DNA from: JBDRLU01 sp043812795
GTDB lineage: Bacteria; Chloroflexota; Dehalococcoidia; Dehalococcoidales; UBA2162
Direction: 5' to 3'
Length of the DNA stretch: 64,000 nucleotides
Assembly: GCA_043812795.1 (NCBI GenBank)
Contig: JBDRLU010000038.1
Coordinates: forward strand, 6,116 to 70,115
The notes under the pieces were generated by a model. It ran no database searches and was not told the origin of the DNA. It saw only the letters and a list, made by a program, of their open reading frames with translations. Numbering within the stretch: position 1 is the stretch's first letter; each line of letters starts with the position of its first letter. Below are positions 1-8,467 of this stretch, one piece after another. A program made the translations under genes and the position numbers.

Positions 1-2
1 TT

Positions 3-1337
3 CTCCTTGCCGGCGAGACCATGGTGAAGAAAATCCCCGAAGGTCTGATTCCATCCTATCTCCATCACAAAGGAAATTATGTCGTTTCCCTCAGCGAAAT
101 GGTCAACTGGCTGGCGGGCATTGCCCGCGGTCTGGGCGTCGAAATATATACCGGCTTTGCGGCGAAAGAGTTGCTTACCGAGGGCAATGCGGTCAAAGGC
201 GTCAAGCTGGGTGACAAAGGTCTGGACAAGGAGAGAAAGCCGCAATCGAACTACCTGCCCGGCGATGTTTTGTCGGCAAAAGTGACCGTTTTGGGCGAGG
301 GCTCGCTGGGGCAACTGGCCGAGGAGATGGGGCGGCGGCTCAATCTCAGGCAGGGCCGAAATCCACAAATCCATTCCCTCGGCGTGAAAGAGATTATCCG
401 GCTGCCGGAAAAGAACAATTTCGGGGCGAACCATGTCGTTCATACCCTTGGCTTTCCCAATAAAGCCGATGTCTTCGGTGGCGGCACGCTCTATAGCATG
501 GGAAACAACCAGGTGGCAGTAGCTCTTATTATGGCCCTCGACTGGAAATATTGCGACCTTAATCCCCAGCACGAGCTTCAGATTTTCAAATCGCACCGTC
601 TTATCCAGAAGCTGCTCGAAGGCGGCGAAGTGGTCGCCTACGGGGCCAAGACGCTCCCTGAAGGCGGCTACTATTCGCGGCCGGAACTGGTGGCCGACGG
701 TGCCTTGATTATCGGCGATGATGCCGGCCTGACCAATGTGAGAAAGCTAAAAGGACTCCACTATGCCATCAAGTCGGGCATGCTCGCCGGGGAGGCTATC
801 GCCCAGGCAATCGAGAAGGGCGACTTCGCCAAGTCCACGCTGAATACTTACGAGGACCTGCTGGTGAACAGCTTTATTGAGCGGGACCTGCATGCCGCAC
901 GTAATTACCGCCAGGTCTTTCATGCCGGCCTCTATATGGGCCTACCCCTTTCGCTGGTCCAAAAGGCAGTCCCGGGGGCGCTGGGGACTGAACCCAATTA
1001 TAAAGGGATGAGAAGGGCGCAACTCAATCGTAAGTACAACGGCGGCCTCGACCGCCCGACGGACGTCAGCTTTTCCGGCACCATCCACCGTGAAGACGAG
1101 CCGGCGCATATTACCCTGACCGACCTGCGGCAATGCGAGCCATGCAAAGAAAAATTCGGCTGCCATCCCTGCCAGTCCTTCTGCCCGGGTGAAGTCTATA
1201 GCTTTGAAGAAGATAAGCTGATTTTAAGTCCGTCCAACTGCGTGCACTGCCAGACCTGCCGTGTCAAGTGCCCCATGCAGGTGATAAAGTGGGAAGTTCC
1301 CGAAGGCGGCGACGGCCCCCGCTACAAGATAATGTAG
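3..1337 (+). CDS. Electron transfer flavoprotein:quinone oxidoreductase (ETF-QO/FixC family), 5' truncated by window edge
   Basis: The reading frame is open to the window edge, so the N-terminal FAD-binding part lies outside. ETF-QO passes electrons from electron transfer flavoprotein to membrane quinone using FAD and an Fe-S cluster. The visible part has the middle FAD/quinone region (LLAGETMVKKIPEG near the start; DGALIIGDDAGLTN in the second FAD contact) and a C-terminal ferredoxin-like domain. That domain ends in a segment NCVHCQTCRVKCP followed by WEVPEGGDGP, very close to the end of mitochondrial ETF-QO. It has nine cysteines, arranged as two ferredoxin-like groups, rather than the four ligands of the mitochondrial enzyme, so two clusters, or a FixC-FixX type fusion, are possible. 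The etfAB genes are not in the window. The family call is firm; cluster number is inference. Confidence 0.9.
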   Translation, partial: LLAGETMVKKIPEGLIPSYLHHKGNYVVSLSEMVNWLAGIARGLGVEIYTGFAAKELLTEGNAVKGVKLGDKGLDKERKPQSNYLPGDVLSAKVTVLGEGSLGQLAEEMGRRLNLRQGRNPQIHSLGVKEIIRLPEKNNFGANHVVHTLGFPNKADVFGGGTLYSMGNNQVAVALIMALDWKYCDLNPQHELQIFKSHRLIQKLLEGGEVVAYGAKTLPEGGYYSRPELVADGALIIGDDAGLTNVRKLKGLHYAIKSGMLAGEAIAQAIEKGDFAKSTLNTYEDLLVNSFIERDLHAARNYRQVFHAGLYMGLPLSLVQKAVPGALGTEPNYKGMRRAQLNRKYNGGLDRPTDVSFSGTIHREDEPAHITLTDLRQCEPCKEKFGCHPCQSFCPGEVYSFEEDKLILSPSNCVHCQTCRVKCPMQVIKWEVPEGGDGPRYKIM

Positions 1338-1344
1338 TTTTAAA

Positions 1345-1425
1345 TGGAAACCCTATCCCCTTAATCCCTTCAGAGTGAACCCTTCAGGTTGAAGGCGAAG
1401 CCCTCTTCTCACAACTCCTTCCACT
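1345..1425. repeat. Dispersed spacer repeat, family A (degenerate copy)
   Basis: It contains CCCTTCAG...GAAC followed by GAAGCCCTCTTCTCACAACTCC. Related copies lie at about 10631, 22585, 24706, 25018, 51820 and 61537. The common core is a hairpin of the form AAGAGGG-GCTTC-CCCTCTT beside CCCTTCAGGGTGAACCC. Confidence 0.6.
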
Positions 1426-1426
1426 T

Positions 1427-1456
1427 GTCATTCTGGCGAAGGCCAGAATCCAGCAG
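1427..1456. repeat. Dispersed palindromic repeat (GTCATTCTGG type)
   Basis: TTCTGGC and GCCAGAA form a short hairpin around GAA/GG. A nearly identical copy lies at 51908-51938, and a related GTCATTCTGA copy at 32428. Confidence 0.65.
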
Positions 1457-1486
1457 TAGATGTTCGTACGTTTAGCATCTTATTCT

Positions 1487-1545
1487 CCGTTCGCCCTGAG
1501 CTTGTCGAAGGGCAATTCGTGGTTCGACAGGCTCACCACGAACGG
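1487..1545. repeat. Imperfect inverted repeat of about 59 bp
   Basis: The ends CCGTTCG and CGAACGG are inverted, with GCCCTGAGCTTGTCGAAGGGC and TGGTTCGACAGGCTCACCA between them. This is a widespread bacterial spacer repeat form. No gene is present between 1338 and 1659. Confidence 0.6.
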
Positions 1546-1618
1546 TTAAAATGCAAACTCCTCTCCCGCAAGAGGCGAGGAGATATTTAACGTGCTTTTC
1601 CACCTTCATCTAAAATGA

Positions 1619-1647
1619 TTGTTTTTAACGCCTAGCCGTTTTATAAT
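1619..1647 (+). promoter_or_regulatory. Sigma-70-type promoter, leaderless or near-leaderless
   Basis: TTGTTT, a 17-nt spacer, then TATAAT. The expected transcript start lies about 6 nt before the ATG at 1660, which has no Shine-Dalgarno sequence, so translation is probably leaderless. Confidence 0.6.
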
Positions 1648-1659
1648 GAACGTGCGGCT

Positions 1660-2385
1660 ATGGATAAAGACTATATTCTTAAAGAAATCGACCGAACAGC
1701 TAAGGAGAATGGCGGCAAACCCTTAGGTCGAGGTAAATTTGCCAAGGAAACAGGCATAAAAGTCCAGGATTGGTGGGGCAAGTATTGGTCTAAATGGAAC
1801 GATGCCGTGATTGAGGCTGGATATTCACCTAACAAAATGCAAGCTGCTCTTAACTCAAGTGTAATGTTAGAGCAAATAATTTCACTCATCAGAGAGATAG
1901 GAAAATTTCCTACCGTTGGTGAATATCGATTGAAAGCTTACAATACAAAGGGCTTCCCTGCACATAATACAATCAGAGAGCGATTAGGAAAACAGTCCGA
2001 AGTGGCTTCAAAAATAATTAGCTATTGTGAAGCCCATCCTGAATGCTCTGACATTCTTGAAATATGCAAGAACGTTACCGGCATTTACAGGAATGAATCT
2101 TCGCATTATAAAAAGGAACCTGATGTAGAGCATGGCTACGTATATTTAATGAAATCTGGGCGGTTTTATAAGATTGGCTGCAGTAGTAACGTCGAAAGGC
2201 GCAATTATGACATCGGATTAAAATTACCCGAACCTATAGACATACTACACAAAATTACGACTGATGACCCGACTGGCATAGAGAACTACTGGCATATCAG
2301 GTTCAAGGATAAAAGAAAACAGGGAGAATGGTTCGACCTGTCTCGAGAAGACGTATCAGCTTTTAAGAGAAGGAAACTCATGTGA
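1660..2385 (+). CDS. GIY-YIG/T5orf172 (MUG113)-type nuclease with homing-endonuclease-associated repeats
   Basis: A 241-residue protein with two parts. Residues about 12-57 (GRGKFAKETGI ... WNDAVIEAGY) and more weakly 70-118 match the pattern of homing-endonuclease-associated helical repeats that bind DNA. Residues 159-225 form a T5orf172/GIY-YIG-like domain: GYVYLM at 159, YKIG at 170, arginines at 180-181, a glutamate near 208 and GEWF at 222. This fold normally cuts one DNA strand by a metal-dependent mechanism. It lies alone, convergent with trpA (23 bp between the stops), beside a repeat cluster. It is more AT-rich to the eye than its neighbours, which suggests transfer. Whether it is mobile, a restriction enzyme or a defence nuclease cannot be told from sequence alone. 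Confidence 0.75.
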   Translation: MDKDYILKEIDRTAKENGGKPLGRGKFAKETGIKVQDWWGKYWSKWNDAVIEAGYSPNKMQAALNSSVMLEQIISLIREIGKFPTVGEYRLKAYNTKGFPAHNTIRERLGKQSEVASKIISYCEAHPECSDILEICKNVTGIYRNESSHYKKEPDVEHGYVYLMKSGRFYKIGCSSNVERRNYDIGLKLPEPIDILHKITTDDPTGIENYWHIRFKDKRKQGEWFDLSREDVSAFKRRKLM

Positions 2386-2408
2386 GGTCTATTCTCAGAT
2401 GGGTTCGT

Positions 2409-3188
2409 TCACGCTTCGTCCAATGCCTCTCTTAGCTCTCCTATGAATTTGCCCACCGCCGGTGAGAAATTAGTTTCCGCTTTCATAAGCTGGATAAGGC
2501 GGCTGCCCACAATCACTCCGTCGGCCAGGCGGGCTATTTGTTTGGCCTGCTCCGGCGTTGAGATGCCGAAGCCGACGCAAAGCGGCTGGGTGGCTACCTT
2601 TCTGACCTTAGCGATGAAAGCCGCCAAATCGGCGGATAAGGCTTTTCTCGCTCCGGTGACGCCGGTGAGCGAAACAAGATAGATGAAGCCACGGGAATGC
2701 CCGGCTACCATTTTGATACGCTCGTCGGTACTATTCGGTGCCAGCAGGTAAATGAGGTCGAGGTTTTCCTTACGGCTGATTGTCTCCAGTTCGGTGCCTT
2801 CCTCGGGGGGGAGGTCGGGGATAATCAGGCCGTCGATGCCGGACTGGGCGGCGGCCTGACTGAATTTCTCCAGCCCGTAGTTCATCACCGGATTGAAATA
2901 GGTCATAAAAATGAGGGGAATTTTGACCTTCTCTCGCAACTGCCGGGCAACATCGAGGCAACGCTGCGGCGTGACGCCGTTTTGCAGCGCCTGAAAGCTG
3001 GCGTTCTGGATAGTAACGCCATCGGCCAGCGGGTCGGAAAAGGGGATACCCAGCTCGACGATATCGCAGCCGTGTTCGGCTAGCAGCGGGACGACCTCTA
3101 AAGTGGCTTCGATGCTGGGATAGCCGACGGTAACGTAGGTGATGAGGGCTTTGTGGCCCGGCCGGAAAGCTCCGGCGATACGGCTCAC
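2409..3188 (-). CDS. trpA: Tryptophan synthase alpha chain
   Basis: This is the alpha subunit of tryptophan synthase; it splits indole-3-glycerol phosphate into indole and glyceraldehyde-3-phosphate and passes indole through a tunnel to TrpB. At 259 residues it is normal in length. The catalytic acids are visible in VELGIPFSDPLADG (Glu45 and Asp56). The phosphate-binding loops GFGIS and VGSR near the C terminus are intact. It starts at GTG, and its first bases overlap the trpB stop by 4 nt (GTGA), so the two are translationally coupled. It is the last gene of the trp operon. No clear terminator follows. Confidence 0.97.
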   Translation of the reverse strand: MSRIAGAFRPGHKALITYVTVGYPSIEATLEVVPLLAEHGCDIVELGIPFSDPLADGVTIQNASFQALQNGVTPQRCLDVARQLREKVKIPLIFMTYFNPVMNYGLEKFSQAAAQSGIDGLIIPDLPPEEGTELETISRKENLDLIYLLAPNSTDERIKMVAGHSRGFIYLVSLTGVTGARKALSADLAAFIAKVRKVATQPLCVGFGISTPEQAKQIARLADGVIVGSRLIQLMKAETNFSPAVGKFIGELREALDEA

Positions 3189-4372
3189 AGTTGAACTCCC
3201 AGCGCTTCAGCGACGATATTCATGTCTTTGTCGCCCCGGCCGGATAAATTGACCACGATAATCTGTTCCTTGGGCAGAGAGCCAGCCAGCTTGGCAGCAT
3301 GATAGATGGCATGGGACGATTCCAGGGCGGGGGTAATGCCTTCGAGTTTACACAATAGCTGAAAACCCTCCAGGGCTTCGGCATCGGTGACGGCCACGTA
3401 AGTGGCCCGGCCGCTGTCTTTCAGATAGCTGTGCTCCGGCCCGACGCCCGGATAGTCCAATCCGGCGGAAATGCTGTGCGTCTCGCTAATCTGCCCGGCG
3501 CCATTTTGCATGACGTAGGATTTGGCTCCATGAAGTACACCTTTGGTGCCGGACATCAAGGTCGCGGCGTGTTCACCGGTATCAATACCCCGCCCGGCGG
3601 CTTCCACCCCGATTAGCTGTACATTTTTATCATCCAGGAAAGGATAGAAAATGCCGATGGAGTTGCTGCCGCCGCCGACGCAAGCGACGATATAGTCGGG
3701 GAGACGACCGGCCTGTTCCATGATTTGCTGCTTCGTTTCTTTCCCAATGACCGACTGAAAATCACGCACCATCGTCGGGTAAGGATGCGGCCCGACCACC
3801 GAGCCAAGTAGGTAGTAGGTATCACGGGCATTGGTCACCCAGTCCCGGATGGCCTCGTTAATGGCGTCCTTCAGCGTCCGGCTGCCGCTGGTGACTGTCC
3901 TCACTTCAGCGCCCATCAGCTTCATGCGGAAGACATTCAACGACTGGCGCACGACGTCCACTTCCCCCATATAGACGATACATTTCAGGCCGAGCATGGC
4001 ACAGACGGCGGCGGTGGCGACGCCGTGTTGCCCGGCCCCGGTCTCGGCGATGATTCTCTGCTTACCCATTTTCAGGGCAAGGAGGCCCTGTCCCAGAGCG
4101 TTGTTAATCTTATGAGCGCCGGTGTGGGCCAGATCCTCACGCTTGAGGAAAATCTGCGCCCCACCGCAGTGCTGGGTAAGCCGGCGGGCCAGATAGAGCG
4201 GGGTCGGCCTGCCCGAATAGTGGCGGGAAAGCCGGGCGAACAGAGTCCAGAAGCCATCATCAGCTTTTGCCTCTGCATAGGCTTGCGTCAGTTCATCGAG
4301 GACGGGTATCAGAGTCTCCGGGACGAACCGTCCTCCGTAGTCGCCAAAATAACCTCGATTATCCGGTTGCAA
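3185..4372 (-). CDS. trpB: Tryptophan synthase beta chain
   Basis: PLP enzyme that condenses indole with serine to give tryptophan. At 395 residues it has family-typical length. The PLP lysine is Lys88 in HTGAHKINNALGQ, and the phosphate-binding glycine loop CVGGGSNSIG is present. The best start is TTG at 4372, preceded by GAGGAGG at good spacing. The ATG one base earlier is in another frame. It is a TrpB1-type partner of the adjacent trpA. Between it and the upstream gene trpC lie 137 bp holding a palindromic repeat, exactly where trpF would be expected. Confidence 0.97.
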   Translation of the reverse strand: MQPDNRGYFGDYGGRFVPETLIPVLDELTQAYAEAKADDGFWTLFARLSRHYSGRPTPLYLARRLTQHCGGAQIFLKREDLAHTGAHKINNALGQGLLALKMGKQRIIAETGAGQHGVATAAVCAMLGLKCIVYMGEVDVVRQSLNVFRMKLMGAEVRTVTSGSRTLKDAINEAIRDWVTNARDTYYLLGSVVGPHPYPTMVRDFQSVIGKETKQQIMEQAGRLPDYIVACVGGGSNSIGIFYPFLDDKNVQLIGVEAAGRGIDTGEHAATLMSGTKGVLHGAKSYVMQNGAGQISETHSISAGLDYPGVGPEHSYLKDSGRATYVAVTDAEALEGFQLLCKLEGITPALESSHAIYHAAKLAGSLPKEQIIVVNLSGRGDKDMNIVAEALGVQL

Positions 4373-4413
4373 TCATTTCCTCCTCTTTAGGGAACCTATC
4401 CGACAACATTACC

Positions 4414-4495
4414 GTCATTCTGAGCATAGCGAAGAATCTGTATTTATCTTAGGAGAAACGGATTCTTCAGTCGCTTCGCTCCTTTCAGAATGACA
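4414..4495. repeat. Palindromic repeat (family B) between trpC and trpB
   Basis: The ends GTCATTCTGA and TCAGAATGAC are a perfect 10-bp inverted repeat, with GCGAAGAATC and GATTCTTC inside forming a second arm. A sister copy lies at 5319-5400 on the other side of trpC. It resembles a small non-coding MITE-like element and would form a long hairpin in the trp mRNA. Confidence 0.75.
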
Positions 4496-4509
4496 TTGTC
4501 GAACTCCGG

Positions 4510-5286
4510 TCAAAATAACTCCTTCATCTTCATGGCAATGTCCGGTGCGGCCATCAGTGTCTCGCCGATAAGCACAGCGTTAGCACCCCATTTCTTTAAT
4601 TTATCAATGTCGTTGCGGTCTTTGATGCCGCTTTCGCTGACCACCAACCTGTCCGCTGGAATAAGCGGGCGTAGACGTTGAGTGGTAGTAATATCCACCG
4701 TAAAAGTTTTGAGGTCGCGGTTATTGATACCGATAATCCCGGCATCACTCGCTAGGGCAATTTCAAGCTCGGCCTCATTATGCACCTCCACCAGGCAGCC
4801 CATCCCCAATTCATGGCTTAACGTGAGCAAGTCTTTCAATTTTTCCGGCGTCAGTATGGCTACGATAAGCAGCACGGCGTCGGCGCCATAAGCGCGGGCT
4901 TCATATATTTGATAAGGGTCGTGGATAAAATCTTTTCTCAATAGTGGCGGTCTTGGCTGCCCCAACGCCTCCTTGATGCTTTTCAGATAGTCGAGGTTGC
5001 CTTGGAAGTATTTAGCTTCGGTCAGGACCGAGATAGCCGCCGCCCCGTTCTGAGCGTAAATCCGGGCAATCTCCACCGGGTCGAAGTCGGCACGGATAAC
5101 ACCCGCCGAGGGCGAGGCCTTTTTCACCTCGGCGATGAGACGAATACCATCGCCACGCAGGGCAGAGGCAAAGTCGAGTGGCGGCGCTTGCTTCTCAGCT
5201 TGCCGACGTAATTCGGCCAGCGGCAGACTGCGCTTCCTGGCTTCAAGGTCGGCGAGATTATCCTGCACTATCCGGTCAAGAATCAT
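4510..5286 (-). CDS. trpC: Indole-3-glycerol phosphate synthase
   Basis: Closes the indole ring from carboxyphenylaminodeoxyribulose-phosphate. Motifs of the beta/alpha barrel are present: IAEVKKASPS, LTEAKYF, LLRKDFI, GINNRDL and VSESGI. The frame is open further upstream to 5385, but that extra segment is translated repeat (5319-5400). The ATG at 5286, giving MILDRIVQDN and 258 residues, fits the family length. It is cut off from both neighbours by family B repeats, 122 bp from the trpD stop and 137 bp before trpB. It is not fused to TrpF, and no TrpF domain is visible. Confidence 0.95.
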   Translation of the reverse strand: MILDRIVQDNLADLEARKRSLPLAELRRQAEKQAPPLDFASALRGDGIRLIAEVKKASPSAGVIRADFDPVEIARIYAQNGAAAISVLTEAKYFQGNLDYLKSIKEALGQPRPPLLRKDFIHDPYQIYEARAYGADAVLLIVAILTPEKLKDLLTLSHELGMGCLVEVHNEAELEIALASDAGIIGINNRDLKTFTVDITTTQRLRPLIPADRLVVSESGIKDRNDIDKLKKWGANAVLIGETLMAAPDIAMKMKELF

Positions 5287-5318
5287 GGTTATTCTGTAAG
5301 GCCTTTCCTCAAATATAC

Positions 5319-5400
5319 CTGTCATTCTGAGCGTAGCGAAGAATCCGTCATAGTCGCTCCTAGAACGGATTCCTCGTCGTTTCACTCCTCAGAATGACAG
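5319..5400. repeat. Palindromic repeat (family B) between trpD and trpC
   Basis: Perfect 12-bp terminal inverted repeats, CTGTCATTCTGA and TCAGAATGACAG, with GCGTAGCGAAGAATCC and GGATTCCTCGTCG inside. It lies only about 32 bp upstream of the trpC start codon and would fold in the mRNA. Confidence 0.8.
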
Positions 5401-5408
5401 AGTAAGCA

Positions 5409-6422
5409 CTAGGCGAAACTCTGGCTTACCTTAATTAGCTGCTCTAACCTGGCTAAAGCCCGGCCGCTTTCAATAGATTCTCTGGCTAAACTTATGCCTT
5501 GTTTCAGCGATGACGCCTTGTCGCCGGCGACCAGCGCTGCCGCCGCGTTCATCAAGACCACATTCCGTCGCGGGCCGTCGGTGCCGGACAGGATGCTACG
5601 CAGTATAGCGGCATTTTCCTGGGCCGTGCCACCCCGCAGGCTCTCGATATCAGCCCGGGACAGGCCGCAGTCCTCCGGGCTAACCGAATAGCTCTTGATA
5701 TGGCCGTCTTTAACTTCACAGACCTGCGTTTTGCCGGTAATGGTGATTTCGTCCAGGTTATCTTCACCGTGAACGACGAGAGCGTGGTGGCAGCCGAGGT
5801 TCTGTAATGCCTTGGCGAGTTTTTCGACCAGTGCGCCATCGGCCACGCCGAGCAACTGGGATTTAGCCCCCGCCGGATTGGTCAGCGGGCCAAGGATATT
5901 GAATACCGTCCTGATGCCGATTTCACGGCGCGGCCCGCCGGCATATTTCATCGCCGGATGGAAGGACTGGGCAAACATGAAACCGATACCGGCTTCATCC
6001 AAACACTGGCTTACTTGTTCCGGGGTAAGGTCGAGCTTGACGCCGAGGGCTTCCAGCACGTCGGCGCTGCCGCACTGGCTACTCATCGCCCGGTTGCCGT
6101 GCTTGGCGACCTTTAGTCCGCCGCCAGCGACAACGAACGCGGCCGTGGTGGAGATATTGAAGGTGGCCGAGCCGTCACCGCCGGTGCCGCAGGTATCCAC
6201 CAGCGGCCCGTCAACCTTCACGGCCAAGGCTTTGGCTCTCATCGTCTTGGCCAGGCCGGCAATTTCCTCGACGGTCTCCCCTTTAAGACGGAGGGCAGTG
6301 ACGAAGGCACCAAACTGGGCGGGGGTGACCTGCCCCTCCATGATTTCATCCATCACCGTCGCCGCTTCGTCCATGGTCAGCGACTGTCCCGCGACTACTT
6401 TTTGGATAGCTTCTTTAATCAT
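5409..6422 (-). CDS. trpD: Anthranilate phosphoribosyltransferase
   Basis: Transfers phosphoribose from PRPP to anthranilate. A 337-residue protein with the family signature VDTCGTGGDG (PRPP-binding), then FNISTTAAFV, KHGNRAMSSQCGSAD and GPLTNPAG. It is free-standing, not fused to TrpG. The start at 6422 overlaps the trpG stop by 8 nt, so coupling is likely. It is followed by the family B repeat, so expression of trpC downstream may differ from that of trpEGD. Confidence 0.97.
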   Translation of the reverse strand: MIKEAIQKVVAGQSLTMDEAATVMDEIMEGQVTPAQFGAFVTALRLKGETVEEIAGLAKTMRAKALAVKVDGPLVDTCGTGGDGSATFNISTTAAFVVAGGGLKVAKHGNRAMSSQCGSADVLEALGVKLDLTPEQVSQCLDEAGIGFMFAQSFHPAMKYAGGPRREIGIRTVFNILGPLTNPAGAKSQLLGVADGALVEKLAKALQNLGCHHALVVHGEDNLDEITITGKTQVCEVKDGHIKSYSVSPEDCGLSRADIESLRGGTAQENAAILRSILSGTDGPRRNVVLMNAAAALVAGDKASSLKQGISLARESIESGRALARLEQLIKVSQSFA

Positions 6423-6993
6423 TTTGGTTTACTCCCTCAAGAAAATTCCTTAATAAGTCCTTCCCCACTTCCGTCATAAAAGATTCAGGGTGGAACTGGA
6501 TGCCTTCGATGGGGTATTGCTTGTGTTTTATGCCCATGATTTCACCATCGTCCGTCCAGGCGGTCACTTCGAGGCAATCAGGCAAGCTTTTGCGCTCGAC
6601 GATAAGCGAATGATAGCGGATGGCCGAGAAAGGATTGGCCAGTCCGCCCAGCACGCCCTTCCCCTCGTGATGGATAAACGACGACTTACCGTGCATTATC
6701 TGCTTCGCCCGGGTGATGGTCGCCCCATAGCTATAGCCGATGCACTCATGCCCTAGGCAAACGCCGAGGATGGGCAACTTCGGACCGAAATGTTTGATTA
6801 TCTCATTGGAAATACCGGCTTTTTGCGGTACCGACGGCCCGGGGGAAACGACTATTTTCTCCGGCTTCATCTTCTCGATATCGGCGATGGTGGTCTGGTC
6901 GTTGCGTACCACCACCACCTCGGCACCGAGCTCGCTCAAATACTGGAAGAGGTTGTAGGTAAAGCTATCGTAGTTATCAATGAGTAACAGCAT
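6415..6993 (-). CDS. trpG: Anthranilate synthase, glutamine amidotransferase subunit
   Basis: Class I glutamine amidotransferase (192 residues) that supplies ammonia to TrpE. The nucleophile lies in ILGVCLGHECIG, and the His-Glu pair is in IQFHPES near the C terminus. The residue after CLGH is Glu where most TrpG/PabA proteins have Gln. Its start overlaps trpE by 17 nt and its end overlaps trpD by 8 nt. Because no separate pabA is seen in the window, it could also serve folate synthesis; this is inference. Confidence 0.96.
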   Translation of the reverse strand: MLLLIDNYDSFTYNLFQYLSELGAEVVVVRNDQTTIADIEKMKPEKIVVSPGPSVPQKAGISNEIIKHFGPKLPILGVCLGHECIGYSYGATITRAKQIMHGKSSFIHHEGKGVLGGLANPFSAIRYHSLIVERKSLPDCLEVTAWTDDGEIMGIKHKQYPIEGIQFHPESFMTEVGKDLLRNFLEGVNQND

Positions 6994-8449
6994 CTTTCCG
7001 CTCCATGGATAAATCCGAATTTTCCGCCTGGCTGATGGCCTTGAGCAATGCCCGCGCCTTGTTCATCGTTTCCTCGAACTCTCGTTCGGGTACGCTATCA
7101 TAGACGATGCCGCCGCCTGCCTGCACGTAGGCCGTGCCTTTAGTCAGCACCATCGTCCTGATGGCGATGGCCATGTCCATATTGCCGGAGAAAGAGAAAT
7201 AGCCGGCAGCCCCGGCATACGGCCCTCTTTTTTCCGGCTCGAGCTCGGCGATTATCTCCATCGCCCGGATTTTGGGTGCCCCGGAGACCGTACCCGCCGG
7301 GAAGCAGGCCTGCAACGCCTCGAAGGCGGTCATGTCCTTGCGCAGCTTGCCCTGGACGTTAGTGACCAAGTGCATGACGTGTGAATACTTCTCGACATCC
7401 ATCAGCTCGCTGACTTTTACCGTGCCCGGCTCGCTCACCCGCCCGATGTCGTTGCGTCCCAGGTCCACCAGCATGATATGTTCGGCACGTTCTTTTTCAT
7501 CGCTGCGCAGCTCTTTCTCCAGCCGGTCGTCCTCCTCCGGAGTCTGTCCCCGCGGCCTTGTCCCCGCCAGAGGGCGGGTGGTAACGATACCATCTTCGAC
7601 ACGCACCAGAATCTCCGGCGAAGCCCCGATAAGATAGAAGTCGCCGAAGTCTAAGTAGAACATATAAGGGGAGGGATTTATCGTCCTCAGGGCACGGTAG
7701 ATTTCGAAGGGAGGGGCGCTGGTCGGCTGGGAGAGACGTTGCGACGGTACTACCTGGATGGCTTCGCCGGCGGTGATGTATTCCTTGATTTTACGCACGC
7801 AGGCCTCGAAATCGGGCCGGGTGAAGTTAGAAGAGAGCTTGCCGTTGTTGACCGGACGCCCGTTAGCCCCCGCCTGGTGGCTTACCTTCAGCGGCTGGTT
7901 CAGCCGCTCAATCAGGTCGTCGATTTTGGCGACGGCTTTCTGGTAATCCGCCTCGATATCGCCGTCGAGGTGGGCGTGGCTGACGACTTTTATCTTATGG
8001 GTGATATGGTCGAAGACGAGGGCGGTATCGACGAGCATGAAGGACGACTCCGGCAGTCCCAGCGGGTCTTTTTCCGGCGACGGCAATCTCTCGAAGCGGG
8101 TCACTGTCTCGTAGCTCAGGTAGCCGACGGCCCCGCCGCAGAATTTAGGCAGTCCGGCCACCGGCACCGGTTTGTATTTGTTCAATTCCTTGGCTACAAT
8201 AGGCAGCGGATTGACTTTGTCCTTGCCCGTGGTGGTCAGCACCTTATATGGCTCGGTGCCGATGAAGCTGTAGCGGCCCAGTCGCTCGCCGCCCTCGACG
8301 CTTTCCAGCAGGAAAGAATGGCCGCCGCGGTGAATCTTGAGGAAGGCCGAGACCGGCGTCTCCAGGTCGGCCACAATCTCGCGGTAGATGGGCACCAGGT
8401 TGCCCGCTTTACTCAGTTTCTTCACTTCTTCCAAGCTCGGATAGTACAT
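6977..8449 (-). CDS. trpE: Anthranilate synthase component I
   Basis: Converts chorismate to anthranilate with ammonia from TrpG. A 490-residue protein with the chorismate-binding domain in the C-terminal half (ASPEILVRVEDG, TRPLAGTRPRG, LVDLGRNDIGRV, GAPKIRAMEII). LLESVEGGERLGRYSFIG near the N terminus includes the LLES-type segment tied to tryptophan feedback inhibition in this family. The ATG is preceded by GGAGG at 5-nt spacing. It is the first gene of the operon trpEGDCBA, directly behind the T-box leader. Confidence 0.97.
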   Translation of the reverse strand: MYYPSLEEVKKLSKAGNLVPIYREIVADLETPVSAFLKIHRGGHSFLLESVEGGERLGRYSFIGTEPYKVLTTTGKDKVNPLPIVAKELNKYKPVPVAGLPKFCGGAVGYLSYETVTRFERLPSPEKDPLGLPESSFMLVDTALVFDHITHKIKVVSHAHLDGDIEADYQKAVAKIDDLIERLNQPLKVSHQAGANGRPVNNGKLSSNFTRPDFEACVRKIKEYITAGEAIQVVPSQRLSQPTSAPPFEIYRALRTINPSPYMFYLDFGDFYLIGASPEILVRVEDGIVTTRPLAGTRPRGQTPEEDDRLEKELRSDEKERAEHIMLVDLGRNDIGRVSEPGTVKVSELMDVEKYSHVMHLVTNVQGKLRKDMTAFEALQACFPAGTVSGAPKIRAMEIIAELEPEKRGPYAGAAGYFSFSGNMDMAIAIRTMVLTKGTAYVQAGGGIVYDSVPEREFEETMNKARALLKAISQAENSDLSMERKDAVTH

Positions 8450-8467
8450 AAAAACCTCCGCAAAACA

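Noticed and set aside
1345..1545. CRISPR-like array
   Set aside because: The repeats are different palindromes of unequal length with no regular spacers and no cas genes.
5287..5385. N-terminal extension of trpC upstream of 5286
   Set aside because: The extension is translated repeat (5319-5400) and has no match to the enzyme; the ATG at 5286 fits the family.
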